Counted from the stretch's first letter, positions 24,078-34,815 are shown. The stretch is DNA of 64,000 nt from an uncultured Rothia sp. (GCA_946221065.1 CAMIIO010000007.1:69317-133316), one strand, 5' to 3'. Translations and numbers: made by a program. Notes: generated from the letters alone by a model not told the origin.

Positions 24078-27000
24078 TTATTTACCGAAATCGTAGTCAT
24101 CCAGCGGGATAGCCTGGAACTCGGCGGAAATAGCGCCCTCGTTCTCGGCTGCATAGCTGAAATCATTGAAGCCACCGGCAGAAGCCTGGAAAATCTGCTC
24201 ACGTGCCTCGTCCGTCGGCTCAACCTCAATATCGTTGTAGCGTGCCAAACCGGTACCTGCCGGAATGAGCTTACCGATAATGACGTTTTCCTTCAGACCA
24301 ATCAGCGGATCAGACTTCCGTTCCATAGCCGCCTGAGTCAGAACTCGGGTGGTCTCCTGGAAGGACGCCGCGGAGAGCCAAGACTCGGTAGCCAAGGAAG
24401 CCTTGGTAATACCCATCATCTCGGGACGGCCCGCAGCAGGACGCACGCCCTCAGCCATTGCCTTACGGTTAGCGGTCTGGAACGCGATGTTCTCCACCAA
24501 TTCACCGGGCAACAGGTCGGTATCGCCGGAGTCAATCACGGTCACACGACGAAGCATCTGACGCACAATCACCTCAACGTGCTTATCGTGAATACCCACA
24601 CCCTGCGAACGGTACACGCCCTGGACCTCGTCCACCAGGTGTTTCTGAGCCTCACGAGGACCACGAATACGCAGAACCTCCTTAGGATCAACAGCACCGA
24701 CCACGAGCTGATCGCCAACGTTGACGTGATCACCCTCGGCAACGCTCAAACGCGCACGACGCAAAACAGGATAAGCCAGCGCCTCATCGCCGTTATCGGG
24801 GGTCACGATAACCTTCAGAGACTTCTCGGTATCCTCAATCGTCACGCGACCGGACACCTCGGAAATCGGAGCAACACCCTTAGGAGTACGTGCTTCGAAG
24901 AGCTCCTGAATACGGGGCAGACCCTGAGTAATATCGTCAGCCGATGCAACACCACCGGTGTGGAAGGTACGCATGGTCAGCTGAGTACCGGGCTCACCAA
25001 TGGACTGAGCCGCAATAATACCCACAGCCTCACCAATATCCACCAGGTTACCGGAAGCCATCGAACGACCGTAGCACAGTGCGCAGACACCAACGGCGGA
25101 TTCACAGGTTAGCACGGAGCGAACCTTGACTTCCTGAATACCGGCACGGTATAGCTTCTCGATCATCGGATCGGACACATCAGTACCGGCCTCAGCCAAC
25201 ACGGTGCCGTCCTCAGCCTTGATATCCACGGCAAATGAACGACCGTGAATCGAGCTCTCAACATTCTCGTGCAACGAGATAGCACCGGTCTCTTCTTCAA
25301 TCTGAACCAAAGGTAGGTTCAGACCACGGTGAGTACCGCAGTCGTGCTCGCGCACAATAACGTCCTGAGAAACGTCCACCAGACGACGAGTCAAGTAACC
25401 CGAGTTAGCGGTACGCAACGCGGTATCAGCCAAGCCCTTACGAGCACCGTGAGTAGCGATGAAGTACTCCAAAACCGTCAAGCCTTCACGATAAGAAGAC
25501 TTAATCGGGCGAGGCATAATCTCACCCTTCGGGTTTGCCACCAGACCACGGATACCCGCAATCTGACGAACCTGCATCCAGTTACCACGCGCACCCGAAG
25601 TCACCATACGGTTAATAGTGGTGTTCAGGTTAGCTAGGTTATCGCGCATCGCCTCGGCAACCTCATCAGTTGCCTTCGTCCAAATGTCGATCAACTCGGT
25701 ACGACGCTCATTATCGTCAATCAGACCCATGTCAAATTGCGACTGGATCTCGCTTGCCTGAGTCTCGTAGCTCTCCATAATTGCAGGCTTCGTGGGAGGT
25801 GCCGCAATATCGGAAACAGCCACGGTAACGCCGGAGCGAGAGGCGTAGTAGAAGCCGGTGTTCTTAAGGTTATCCAACACACGCGCGACGACGTGCATCG
25901 GGTACTTCTCGGCGAGATCGTTAATGAGCGCGCCCAAAGCCTTCTTATCTGCAACCTTCGCATACCAGGGGTAATCCTCCGGCAGAGCCTGGTTGAAAAT
26001 CACCTGACCAACAGTACACTCAACGAGCAACGCATCGCCTTCGGAGTATCCCTCGGGGAACTCGTAGCCCTCAGGAGCCACAAAGTTCTCGGTCAGAATC
26101 TTCACCTTGGAGTACAGCTCAATCTCGTGCAGGTCCAAAGCCATCAAAGCTTCAGCCAGCGAAGAGAAAGTACGTCCCTCACCGGGAGCGTCTTCACGAG
26201 GAGTAGTCAAGTGGAACAAACCGATAATCATGTCCTGGTCAGGTACAGCTACCGGACGGCCATCGGAAGGCTTCAAGATGTTATTCGAGGACAGCATCAA
26301 GATGCGAGCCTCAGCCTGCGCCTCGGGAGACAGCGGCAGGTGGACTGCCATCTGGTCGCCGTCGAAGTCCGCGTTGAACGCCGAGCATACCAGCGGGTGC
26401 AGCTGAATAGCTTTACCCTCAACGAGCTGCGGCTCAAACGCCTGAATACCCAGACGGTGCAGAGTAGGTGCGCGGTTCAGCAGCACGGGGTGCTCGGTAA
26501 TGATCTCTTCGAGAACATCCCACACCTGCGAACGCGAACGCTCCACCATACGCTTAGCAGACTTAATGTTCTGAGCGTGGTTAAGGTCAACCAAACGCTT
26601 CATCACAAAAGGCTTGAAGAGCTCCAGCGCCATCTGCTTAGGCAGACCACACTGGTGCATCTCTAGCTGGGGGCCACCCACAATCACGGAACGACCGGAG
26701 TAGTCTACGCGCTTACCCAGAAGGTTCTGACGGAAACGACCCTGCTTACCCTTCAACATATCTGAAAGGGACTTCAGTGGACGGTTACCCGGACCTGTCA
26801 CCGGACGGCCACGACGACCGTTGTCGAAGAGCGAATCCACAGCTTCCTGCAACATGCGCTTCTCGTTATTCACGATGATCTCGGGAGCACCCAGATCCAG
26901 CAGGCGCTTCAAGCGGTTGTTACGGTTAATCACACGACGGTAAAGGTCGTTCAAGTCCGAGGTAGCGAAGCGACCACCATCGAGCTGCACCATAGGACGC

Positions 27001-27971
27001 AACTCCGGCGGAATCACCGGAACAGCCTCAAGAACCATACCCAACGGTGAGTTGGTGGTGGTCAAGAAGGAGTTCACAACCTTCAGACGCTTCAGGGCAC
27101 GCGTCTTACGCTGGCCCTTACCTGTCTGAATAATCTCGCGCAGAGACTCAGCCTCTGCCTTCATATCAAAGTTCTCTAGGCGCTTCTTAATGGATTCAGC
27201 ACCCATCGAGCCCTCAAAGTACATGCCGTACTTATCAACCATGGCACGGTACAGCGCCTCGTCACCCTCAAGGTCAGCAACCTTCAGGTTCTTGAAACGA
27301 TCCCATACCTTAGTTTCGAACTCGATCTCACGATCAGCGTTCTTACGCACCGAAGCCATCTGGCGCTCAGCCTGCTCACGAAGCTTACGCTTCTCGGCAG
27401 CCTTACCGCCCTCAGCCTCAATACGTGCAAGCTCTTCCTCAGTCTCGCGAGCAATCAGGTTGATATCAGCATCGCGCTGATCCTCAAGCACCTTCTTATC
27501 GCGGTCAAAAGCAGCCTGCAAATTCGGCAAATCCTCGTGGCGGGCTTCCTCATCCACCGAGGTAATCATGTACGCAGCAAAGTAAATGATTTTCTCAAGG
27601 TCTTTAGGAGCCAAATCCAGCAGGTAACCCAAGCGTGAAGGAACACCCTTGAAGTACCAGATGTGAGTCACGGGAGCAGCAAGCTCAATGTGCCCCATAC
27701 GCTCACGACGCACCTTAGCGCGAGTTACCTCAACGCCACAGCGCTCACAAATAATACCCTTGAAGCGTACGCGCTTGTACTTACCGCAGTAGCACTCCCA
27801 GTCACGAGTCGGTCCGAAGATTCGCTCGTCAAACAGGCCCTCTTTCTCGGGCTTTAGGGTTCGGTAGTTAATGGTTTCGGGCTTCTTAACCTCGCCGTAC
27901 GACCAGCTGCGGATATCCTCAGCGGTGGCAAGGCCAATACGCATCAAACCGAGTGAAGATTCGTTGGACAT
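24078..27971 (-). CDS. rpoC: DNA-directed RNA polymerase subunit beta'
   Basis: Catalytic large subunit of RNA polymerase. The 1297 residues contain the N-terminal zinc site (CYCGKYKRVRFKGIICERCG), the active-site magnesium motif NADFDGDQMAVHLP, and the second zinc site around DCGTHRGLN and CESAVGVCALCYG. The bridge/trigger region (GEPGTQLTMRTFHTGG) is present. AAGGA precedes the ATG. It follows rpoB after 73 nt and ends in a strong terminator. Confidence 0.98.
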   Translation of the reverse strand: MSNESSLGLMRIGLATAEDIRSWSYGEVKKPETINYRTLKPEKEGLFDERIFGPTRDWECYCGKYKRVRFKGIICERCGVEVTRAKVRRERMGHIELAAPVTHIWYFKGVPSRLGYLLDLAPKDLEKIIYFAAYMITSVDEEARHEDLPNLQAAFDRDKKVLEDQRDADINLIARETEEELARIEAEGGKAAEKRKLREQAERQMASVRKNADREIEFETKVWDRFKNLKVADLEGDEALYRAMVDKYGMYFEGSMGAESIKKRLENFDMKAEAESLREIIQTGKGQRKTRALKRLKVVNSFLTTTNSPLGMVLEAVPVIPPELRPMVQLDGGRFATSDLNDLYRRVINRNNRLKRLLDLGAPEIIVNNEKRMLQEAVDSLFDNGRRGRPVTGPGNRPLKSLSDMLKGKQGRFRQNLLGKRVDYSGRSVIVGGPQLEMHQCGLPKQMALELFKPFVMKRLVDLNHAQNIKSAKRMVERSRSQVWDVLEEIITEHPVLLNRAPTLHRLGIQAFEPQLVEGKAIQLHPLVCSAFNADFDGDQMAVHLPLSPEAQAEARILMLSSNNILKPSDGRPVAVPDQDMIIGLFHLTTPREDAPGEGRTFSSLAEALMALDLHEIELYSKVKILTENFVAPEGYEFPEGYSEGDALLVECTVGQVIFNQALPEDYPWYAKVADKKALGALINDLAEKYPMHVVARVLDNLKNTGFYYASRSGVTVAVSDIAAPPTKPAIMESYETQASEIQSQFDMGLIDDNERRTELIDIWTKATDEVAEAMRDNLANLNTTINRMVTSGARGNWMQVRQIAGIRGLVANPKGEIMPRPIKSSYREGLTVLEYFIATHGARKGLADTALRTANSGYLTRRLVDVSQDVIVREHDCGTHRGLNLPLVQIEEETGAISLHENVESSIHGRSFAVDIKAEDGTVLAEAGTDVSDPMIEKLYRAGIQEVKVRSVLTCESAVGVCALCYGRSMASGNLVDIGEAVGIIAAQSIGEPGTQLTMRTFHTGGVASADDITQGLPRIQELFEARTPKGVAPISEVSGRVTIEDTEKSLKVIVTPDNGDEALAYPVLRRARLSVAEGDHVNVGDQLVVGAVDPKEVLRIRGPREAQKHLVDEVQGVYRSQGVGIHDKHVEVIVRQMLRRVTVIDSGDTDLLPGELVENIAFQTANRKAMAEGVRPAAGRPEMMGITKASLATESWLSAASFQETTRVLTQAAMERKSDPLIGLKENVIIGKLIPAGTGLARYNDIEVEPTDEAREQIFQASAGGFNDFSYAAENEGAISAEFQAIPLDDYDFGK

Positions 27972-28044
27972 TTGGTCCTTATCTCTTTTCAGTAGTTGTG
28001 AAGACTAATTCGTTAGTAAAGATGACGGGTCAACCGAAAACGGT

Positions 28045-31000
28045 TTAGACCTCTTCCACCGAGCTAGGCTCTGCATGGGATAGGTCAATACCCAAATCAT
28101 CTGCTGCACGGAAGCCTTCATCTTCAGCATCGCGCATGTGGATGGTCTGACCATCAGCGGAAAGTACCTCAACGTTCAGGCACAAGGACTGCATTTCCTT
28201 GATAAGCACCTTGAAAGACTCAGGAACACCCGGTTCGGGGATGTTCTCACCCTTCACGATGGACTCGTAGACCTTCACGCGACCGTGGACGTCGTCAGAC
28301 TTGACAGTCAAGATTTCCTGCAAGGTGTAAGCGGCACCGTATGCTTCCAGTGCCCACACTTCCATCTCACCAAAGCGCTGACCACCGAACTGAGCCTTAC
28401 CACCCAACGGCTGCTGGGTAATCATCGAGTACGGTCCGGTTGAGCGAGCGTGAATCTTATCGTCCACCAAGTGGTGTAGCTTCAAGATGTACTGATAACC
28501 CACCGAAACGGGCTCGGGGAACGGCTCACCGGAGCGACCATCCAACAAACGAGCCTTACCGGAACGGTTGATCAAACGATCGCCGTCGCGGTTGGGGTTA
28601 GCATGATCCAACAAGTCGAGAAGCTCGTCCTCGGAGGCGCCGTCGAACACCGGAGTTGCCACAGTCGTGGGACCGGTTTCCTTGGGGAAGTTCGGGAGCT
28701 TATCCATCCATGCGGGCTCGCCCTCAATCTTCCAACCCTGCTTAGCCAACCAACCGGTATGAACCTCAAGCACCTGGCCAATGTTCATACGACCGGGAAC
28801 ACCCAGCGGGTTCAAGATGATGTCAACGGGGGTGCCGTCTTCCATGAAGGGCATATCTTCAACGGGAAGAATCTTGGTAATAACACCCTTATTACCGTGA
28901 CGACCAGCGAGCTTATCGCCCACTGTAATCTTGCGCTTTTGTGCCACATACACGCGAACCAGTTGGTTCACGCCCGAAGGCAGATCTTCCTCATCCGTTT
29001 CACGATCGAAGATACGCACACCGATGACCGTACCGGACTCACCGTGCGGAACCTTCAGCGAGGTGTCACGAACTTCGCGAGATTTCTCACCGAAGATCGC
29101 GCGGAGCAGACGCTCTTCCGGAGTCAGCTCAGTCTCACCCTTAGGGGTTACCTTACCCACCAGAATATCGCCGGACTCGACCTCGGCACCGATGTGGATA
29201 ATGCCGCGCTCGTCAAGAGCGGACAAAACATCCTCAGATACGTTGGGAATATCACGAGTGATTTCCTCGGCACCAAGCTTGGTGTCGCGGGCGTCAATCT
29301 CGTGCTCTTCGATGTGAATAGAAGTCAGCACATCGTCAGAAATCATGCGCTGGGAGAGGATAATACCGTCCTCAAAGTTGAAGCCTTCCCACGACATGTA
29401 AGCCACGAGTAGGTTCTTACCCAGAGCCAATTCACCCTGATCCGTTGAAGGACCATCCGCAATTAGACCATGAGCCTCAACACGATCGCCGACCTTGACC
29501 ACAACGCGGTGATTGTAGCAGTTACCGGGGTTCGAGCGCTGGAACTTAGCAATCGGGTACGAAGAAGTGGTGCCGTCGTCGTTACGAACAATCACCAAAT
29601 CAGCCGAAACCTCGGAAACCACACCGGCCTTCTTAGCCAACACGGAGTCGCCCGAGTCAATCGCAGCGTAGCGCTCCATACCGGTGCCCACCACGGGAGC
29701 CTCGGAAACGAGAAGCGGCACAGCCTGGCGCTGCATGTTCGCACCCATCAACGCGCGGTTGGCGTCGTCGTGTTCCAAATAAGGAATCAGCGCGGTTGCA
29801 ACAGACACCATCTGGCGGGGAGAAACGTCCATGAACTCAACGTTTTCAACCTCAACCAACACAGCTTCGCCAGAACCATCGCCCGCACGACACAGCACGG
29901 ACTCTTCAGCAAAGTGCATGTCTTCGGTGAGCGGAGCGTTTGCCTGAGCAATAATTGCGCCCTTCTCATCGTCCGCGGTAAGGTAAACAACCTTGTCGGT
30001 CACCTTGCCGTTATCAACCTTGCGGTACGGGGTTTCGATGAAGCCGAAGGGGTTAATACGAGCGTAGGTAGCCAACGAACCAATCAGACCAATGTTCGGG
30101 CCTTCAGGGGTTTCAATCGGGCACATACGGCCGTAGTGAGAGGGGTGAACGTCTCGCACTTCCATACCCGCACGGTCACGAGAAAGACCGCCAGGACCCA
30201 GGGCAGAGAGACGACGCTTGTGAGTCAGACCAGCCAGCGGGTTGTTCTGATCCATAAACTGTGAAAGCTGCGAGGTGCCGAAGAACTCCTTGATAGAAGC
30301 CACCACGGGACGGATGTTAATCAGGGTCTGAGGAGTAATCGCCTCAACATCCTGGGTAGTCATACGCTCGCGAACCACGCGCTCCATACGGGACAAACCG
30401 GTACGGATCTGGTTCTCAATCAGCTCACCCACGGCACGGATACGACGGTTACCGAAGTGGTCGATGTCGTCGGTATCAACGCGAATATCGGTTTCAACGC
30501 CGTCGCGCACACCCTTAATAGTGGCGCCGCCGGCGTGCAAGGTCACCAGGTAACGAATCATCGCAGCGATGTCGTCCTGGCTGAGCGCCATAGCCGAAGG
30601 ATCATCCAAAGGAAGTTCCAAGCCCAGCTTACGGTTTACCTTGTAGCGACCAACCTTTGCAAGGTCATAGCGCTTAGGAGTGAAGTACATGTTGTCCAGC
30701 AGAGTCTGTGCAGCATCAACCGTGGGTGGCTCGCCCGGACGGAGCTTGCGATAGATATCTAGCAGAGCCTCATCGCGAGTCTGCACGGTATCCTTCTCAA
30801 GAGTTGCGCGGATCGAATCGAACTCGCCAAACTCTTCCAGAATCTTTGCTTCAGTCCAGCCCATAGCCTTCAGCAAAACAGTCACGGACTGCTTACGCTT
30901 ACGGTCAAGACGAACGCCAACCTGGTCACGCTTATCAATTTCAAGCTCAAACCATGCACCACGCGAAGGAATAATCTTTGCGCTGTAAATATCTTTATCA

Positions 31001-31557
31001 GAGGTACGGTCAGCAGACTTTTCAAAGTATGCACCGGGTGAACGAACCAGCTGGGAAACCACAACGCGCTCAGTACCGTTAATCACAAAAGTGCCGGACT
31101 CGGTCATCAGCGGGAAATCGCCCATGAACACGGTCTGCTGCTTGATTTCACCGGTGTTGTTGTTCATGAATTCGGCTTTAACATACAGCGGAGCGGCGTA
31201 GGTCGCATCGCGATCCTTGCACTCTCCCATGCTGTACTTAGGGTCAGCGAATTCGGGGTCAGAGAAAGACAGGGACATTGTGCCCTGGAAGTCTTCAATA
31301 GGAGAAATCTCTTCAAAAATTTCTGATAAACCAGAAACGGTCTGAACCGAGGTGTCACCGGTTGCTTCCGCTTCTGCCACACGCTCTGCCCAGCGCTCGT
31401 TACCTACGAGGCGGTCAAAGCTATCAGTTTGAAGAGCAAGCAGGTTAGGAACCTGCAGGGGCTCGGGGATTTTTGCGAATGAGATGCGACGGTTAGTTCC
31501 GTCTACATTCACTGCGCCGTTAGCGGCTTCGTTATTAGAGGTGCTCGAGGCGACCAA
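28045..31557 (-). CDS. rpoB: DNA-directed RNA polymerase subunit beta
   Basis: Beta subunit of RNA polymerase. At about 1170 residues it has the actinobacterial length. The rifampicin region reads TSQLSQFMDQNNPLAG then THKRRLSALGPGGLSRDRAG, all ordinary residues, so no resistance change is visible. The start chosen is TTG at 31557 (then VASSTSNNEAANGAV), with GGAAGGA 6 nt upstream; the GTG at 31572 has a poorer ribosome site. A promoter candidate lies about 235 nt upstream. rplL is not next to it. Confidence 0.97.
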   Translation of the reverse strand: MVASSTSNNEAANGAVNVDGTNRRISFAKIPEPLQVPNLLALQTDSFDRLVGNERWAERVAEAEATGDTSVQTVSGLSEIFEEISPIEDFQGTMSLSFSDPEFADPKYSMGECKDRDATYAAPLYVKAEFMNNNTGEIKQQTVFMGDFPLMTESGTFVINGTERVVVSQLVRSPGAYFEKSADRTSDKDIYSAKIIPSRGAWFELEIDKRDQVGVRLDRKRKQSVTVLLKAMGWTEAKILEEFGEFDSIRATLEKDTVQTRDEALLDIYRKLRPGEPPTVDAAQTLLDNMYFTPKRYDLAKVGRYKVNRKLGLELPLDDPSAMALSQDDIAAMIRYLVTLHAGGATIKGVRDGVETDIRVDTDDIDHFGNRRIRAVGELIENQIRTGLSRMERVVRERMTTQDVEAITPQTLINIRPVVASIKEFFGTSQLSQFMDQNNPLAGLTHKRRLSALGPGGLSRDRAGMEVRDVHPSHYGRMCPIETPEGPNIGLIGSLATYARINPFGFIETPYRKVDNGKVTDKVVYLTADDEKGAIIAQANAPLTEDMHFAEESVLCRAGDGSGEAVLVEVENVEFMDVSPRQMVSVATALIPYLEHDDANRALMGANMQRQAVPLLVSEAPVVGTGMERYAAIDSGDSVLAKKAGVVSEVSADLVIVRNDDGTTSSYPIAKFQRSNPGNCYNHRVVVKVGDRVEAHGLIADGPSTDQGELALGKNLLVAYMSWEGFNFEDGIILSQRMISDDVLTSIHIEEHEIDARDTKLGAEEITRDIPNVSEDVLSALDERGIIHIGAEVESGDILVGKVTPKGETELTPEERLLRAIFGEKSREVRDTSLKVPHGESGTVIGVRIFDRETDEEDLPSGVNQLVRVYVAQKRKITVGDKLAGRHGNKGVITKILPVEDMPFMEDGTPVDIILNPLGVPGRMNIGQVLEVHTGWLAKQGWKIEGEPAWMDKLPNFPKETGPTTVATPVFDGASEDELLDLLDHANPNRDGDRLINRSGKARLLDGRSGEPFPEPVSVGYQYILKLHHLVDDKIHARSTGPYSMITQQPLGGKAQFGGQRFGEMEVWALEAYGAAYTLQEILTVKSDDVHGRVKVYESIVKGENIPEPGVPESFKVLIKEMQSLCLNVEVLSADGQTIHMRDAEDEGFRAADDLGIDLSHAEPSSVEEV

Positions 31558-31941
31558 GTTGGATCCTTCCACAGACCTGTCTGTTCGTACTCACTACCCC
31601 AAGCAGGAAACACAACAGTCAAACGAAAGATCGGCGCACCACAAAATACATCAGAATGTAGTCGGTTGCTGGGATCTTTTTGCTTGAACTGGACGTTGTT
31701 GCTTGAATTTCACCCATGCCCACCGCTATATGAAGGCACTCAGGTTTAGGGATAGCGCAAATATTTACGATACCTTATACAGGAAGAAGTGTCTATACCC
31801 TCAAACAGGTTTTTTGCAACTCTTTACAGAAAGAACCTGACTCGTTTCCTTAAAAGAAAACGGCGCCGTCTACGCCCCCACAGTCAAATTGCGAGAACCA
31901 TACGACGCCATTTCCCTATCGAGATAGCAACAGAATAAGAC
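31558..31941. other. 384-nt gap between sdaA and rpoB
   Basis: Holds the rpoB leader (about 230 nt) and promoter candidate. No gene was recognised. The palindrome ACGGCGCCGT (31860..31869) is too tight to form a hairpin, and no terminator for sdaA was found, so sdaA transcripts could run into rpoB. Confidence 0.4.
31792..31819 (-). promoter_or_regulatory. Promoter candidate for rpoBC
   Basis: Minus strand -35 TTGCAA (31814..31819), 16-nt spacer, -10 TATAGA (31792..31797). Transcription would begin near 31785, giving a leader of about 228 nt. Confidence 0.5.
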
Positions 31942-33423
31942 CTAGCATTCCACCACGTTCACGGCTAAGCCACCCATCGAGGTTTCCTTATAACGATGCG
32001 ACATATCTTCACCGGTCTGCCGCATTGTCTCAATCACCTGGTCCAGGGAGACGCGATGTTCGCCGTCGCCACGTAGCGCCATCTTCACCGCGTTAATCGC
32101 CTTAATAGCAGCCATCGCATTGCGCTCAATACACGGAATCTGTACTAACCCGCCCACCGGATCACAGGTAAGACCCAAGTTATGTTCCATGGCAATTTCA
32201 GCAGCATTTTCAATCTGTTGATTTGACCCACCCAAAACCTGAGCCAAGCCTGCCGCAGCCATCGACGACGCCGTACCCACCTCGCCCTGACAGCCCACCT
32301 CAGCACCGGAGATCGAGGCACGTTTTTTATAAAGTGCGCCCACCGAAGCCGCCGCGAGGAAGAAATCTACCACCGCCTGATCACGTTTTGCCTGGCCACA
32401 CCCACGAATCCCCGGAGAATAGTTCATCGCGTAATGCAACACGGCAGGAATAATACCGGCGGCACCGTTAGTCGGCGCTGTCACAATTCGCCCGCCAAAA
32501 GCATTCTCTTCATTGACCGCAAGCGCAATGAGATTGACCCAATCGCCGGCGTACTCGGGAGATTTTTGCGGATCCTCCGCAAGAAGATCTCGATGCCATT
32601 GCCCAGCCCGACAACGAACCTTCAACGGGCCGGGCAAATACCCCAAACGAGAAAGGGACGAACCAATACACTCACGCATCACCCGATAAATCTGCAAAAT
32701 ACCTTGACGGATCTCTTCTTCGCTACGCACCGTAAGTTCATTCCGCATTTTAAGCTGCGCAATAGACAGCCCCGCCGAATTAGCCATGTCAAGGAGTTCT
32801 TCACCGGATCCAAAGGGATACGGGGCGTTCGGTAGGCTGGGATCCCCGGTAGCTTCCTCGTGTTCTTCGATAATAAACCCGCCGCCGATAGAGAAATAGG
32901 TGCGCTCCAGCAAGAGCTCCTCCCCGCTCCACGCAGCCACTTTGATTCCGTTAGTATGACGTTCCAGAACGGTTAGCGGCCGAAGGGTAATATCTGCTTC
33001 CTTATAACTCACGGTAGGCCCGGCAACTCGTTCCTCGTTACTGCCGGGCACTCCCCCAACAAAAGCCGCCGAAGGGTAGCCCGCTAGGGGCAATACACCA
33101 TCGACCGAGTTCTGAGCAATAAACATCTCCGACTCGGCAATATTAATAGTTTCCGGCACAAAACCCGCCAAACCTTTAATAGCGGCGCTCATGGTGCCGT
33201 GCCCAGAACCGGTGGCTGCTAACGAACCATATAAATCAATATGCACACGATCAACACGTTGCAGAATATTTGCGTCAATCAGCTCTGCAACAAAACGGTT
33301 AGTGGCACGCATCGGACCGACCGTGTGTGAGGACGAGGGCCCCACACCTATCGAGAAGAGCTCAAATACCGAAATATCGTAGTCAAGCGCTTCAGCCTTA
33401 ATCTGTTCGGAACTAATATCCAT
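31942..33423 (-). CDS. sdaA: L-serine ammonia-lyase (serine dehydratase), single chain
   Basis: Iron-sulfur enzyme that converts L-serine to pyruvate and ammonia. The 493-residue chain contains the beta-domain motif GVGPSSSHTVGPMRA near the start and the alpha-domain text IVTAPTNGAAGIIPAVLHYA with the cluster cysteines in GCQGEVGTASSMAAAG, ITCDPVGG-like LTCDPVGGLVQIPCIERNA. GGGGAAAG precedes the ATG. It follows gcvT after 151 nt, so glycine breakdown and serine breakdown genes lie together; a hairpin in the gap may or may not separate them. Confidence 0.96.
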   Translation of the reverse strand: MDISSEQIKAEALDYDISVFELFSIGVGPSSSHTVGPMRATNRFVAELIDANILQRVDRVHIDLYGSLAATGSGHGTMSAAIKGLAGFVPETINIAESEMFIAQNSVDGVLPLAGYPSAAFVGGVPGSNEERVAGPTVSYKEADITLRPLTVLERHTNGIKVAAWSGEELLLERTYFSIGGGFIIEEHEEATGDPSLPNAPYPFGSGEELLDMANSAGLSIAQLKMRNELTVRSEEEIRQGILQIYRVMRECIGSSLSRLGYLPGPLKVRCRAGQWHRDLLAEDPQKSPEYAGDWVNLIALAVNEENAFGGRIVTAPTNGAAGIIPAVLHYAMNYSPGIRGCGQAKRDQAVVDFFLAAASVGALYKKRASISGAEVGCQGEVGTASSMAAAGLAQVLGGSNQQIENAAEIAMEHNLGLTCDPVGGLVQIPCIERNAMAAIKAINAVKMALRGDGEHRVSLDQVIETMRQTGEDMSHRYKETSMGGLAVNVVEC

Positions 33424-33502
33424 AACTTTCCCCTCAAAATTCAGTCCATAATAGCCACTTTTACCCAGCCAATTTGGCGGGGCTTAGATGTTAGGCATGT
33501 AT

Positions 33503-33534
33503 TCAGCCCGAGCATTACAGAATGCCCGGGCTGA
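33503..33534 (-). terminator. Hairpin after gcvT
   Basis: TCAGCCCGAGCAT (33503..33515) pairs with ATGCCCGGGCTGA (33522..33534), 12 of 13 positions plus a G/U on the minus strand. No T run follows on the minus strand, while TTTTCA follows on plus. A weak terminator or processing site. Confidence 0.5.
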
Positions 33535-33574
33535 TTTTCAATAATCTAGCGCGATAACAAAAGCGCGCTAATGT

Positions 33575-34690
33575 TTAGGATTCACGCTTATAAAAAGGTA
33601 ATGCCACCACATCAAACGGTGCTTTCTTCCCACGAATATCCACATCCACGGTAGTTCCGGGAGCAGAAAATTCGCGGTTAGCCAAAGCCATTGCTACCGG
33701 ATAACCCAGGGTAGGTGAGGGGATACCGGAGGTAATTTCACCGATTACGTTTTCGCCCTCTACCAGGGTTGCGCCGGCGCGAGCAGGACGCTTACCCTGG
33801 CCCTTGAGTCCCACCAGAATACGCTCAGACTCGGTTTCCGCCAGCTTCGCGAGCGCTTCACGACCAACGAAATCTGCCTTTTTCTTCTCCAAGGCAATTT
33901 CAACAAGGCGCCCCAGCCCGGATTCAAACGGAGTGATGTTCAACCCCAGTTCGTGTCCGTACAACGGCATACCGGCTTCCAGACGTAGTGAGTCGCGAGC
34001 CGCCAAGCCAGCAGGCTTCAGCCCAAAGGGCTCGCCGGCGGTTAGTGCGGCAGACCAAATCTTTTCCGCCTCTATGTTAGGAACATAGATTTCAAAGCCG
34101 TCTTCGCCGGTGTAACCGGTACGGGCCAGTAGAACATCGGTTTCGCCCAGTGTCAGCGGAGTTGCGGCGTAGTAGCGTACCTCTTTGACAGCCTCGGCGT
34201 CTGAGGGGTCCATTGCCAACAAAATTTCTTCGGCGCGAGGTCCCTGCACGGCAATGAGCGAGGTTTCCTCAGATTCATTGACTAGCTTGACGTCGAAGCC
34301 CGCGGTGCGTGCTTGGAAAGCCTCGAAGTCCACGGCAACGTTAGCGGCGTTAGGAACAACTAAAAATTCTTCTTCGCCCAGGCGGTAGGTGATGAGGTCA
34401 TCAATCACGCCGCCGTCTTCGTTGACGAGAATCGAGTACTTAGCTTTGCCGACTTTAAGAATGCCCATGTTAGATACCAGGGTGTAGTCAAGAAATGCTG
34501 CGGCGTCGGGGCCGGATACACGGAATTCGCCCATGTGGGAGAGATCGAAGAGGCCGGCGGCTTCACGCACGGCGTGGTGTTCGGCGACGTCGTTCTGGTA
34601 CTTCAGGGGCATATCCCAGCCGCCAAAGTCGGTAAATTGTGCACCCAGGGCTTCGTGCTGGGCGTGCAGAGAGGTTTGTTTGATAGTCAT
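33575..34690 (-). CDS. gcvT: Aminomethyltransferase (glycine cleavage T protein)
   Basis: T protein of the glycine cleavage system: releases ammonia from the aminomethyl group on H protein and passes the carbon to tetrahydrofolate. The 371 residues include FGGWDMPLKYQNDVAEHHAV, GLFDLSHMGEFRVSGPDA and the folate-binding segments RTGYTGEDGFEIYVP and AGLAARDSLRLEAGMPLYGH. It follows gcvP after 151 nt. The H-protein gene (gcvH), which often sits with gcvT, is absent from this window. Confidence 0.97.
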   Translation of the reverse strand: MTIKQTSLHAQHEALGAQFTDFGGWDMPLKYQNDVAEHHAVREAAGLFDLSHMGEFRVSGPDAAAFLDYTLVSNMGILKVGKAKYSILVNEDGGVIDDLITYRLGEEEFLVVPNAANVAVDFEAFQARTAGFDVKLVNESEETSLIAVQGPRAEEILLAMDPSDAEAVKEVRYYAATPLTLGETDVLLARTGYTGEDGFEIYVPNIEAEKIWSAALTAGEPFGLKPAGLAARDSLRLEAGMPLYGHELGLNITPFESGLGRLVEIALEKKKADFVGREALAKLAETESERILVGLKGQGKRPARAGATLVEGENVIGEITSGIPSPTLGYPVAMALANREFSAPGTTVDVDIRGKKAPFDVVALPFYKRES

Positions 34691-34782
34691 GAGGACTCCT
34701 TGAAGTGTGGTGCCGGCCTCTTTTTGGTGCCGACTAAAAGAGATGCGTCCGGGTAAAGCGGAACGAGATAAGTGGGTTTATT

Positions 34783-34815
34783 GGCTCGCCCATCCCTGTT
34801 TAGGACGGACGAGCC
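34783..34815 (-). other. Hairpin between gcvP and gcvT
   Basis: GGCTCGCCCATCC (34783..34795) and GGACGGACGAGCC (34803..34815). On plus there are two mispairs (C/A, A/C); on the minus RNA both become G/U pairs, so all 13 positions pair with a 7-nt loop. No T run. Probably an RNA element acting on differential gcvP/gcvT yield. Confidence 0.6.

Noticed and set aside
31860..31869. ACGGCGCCGT as terminator of sdaA
   Set aside because: The palindrome has no room for a loop and no T run follows.
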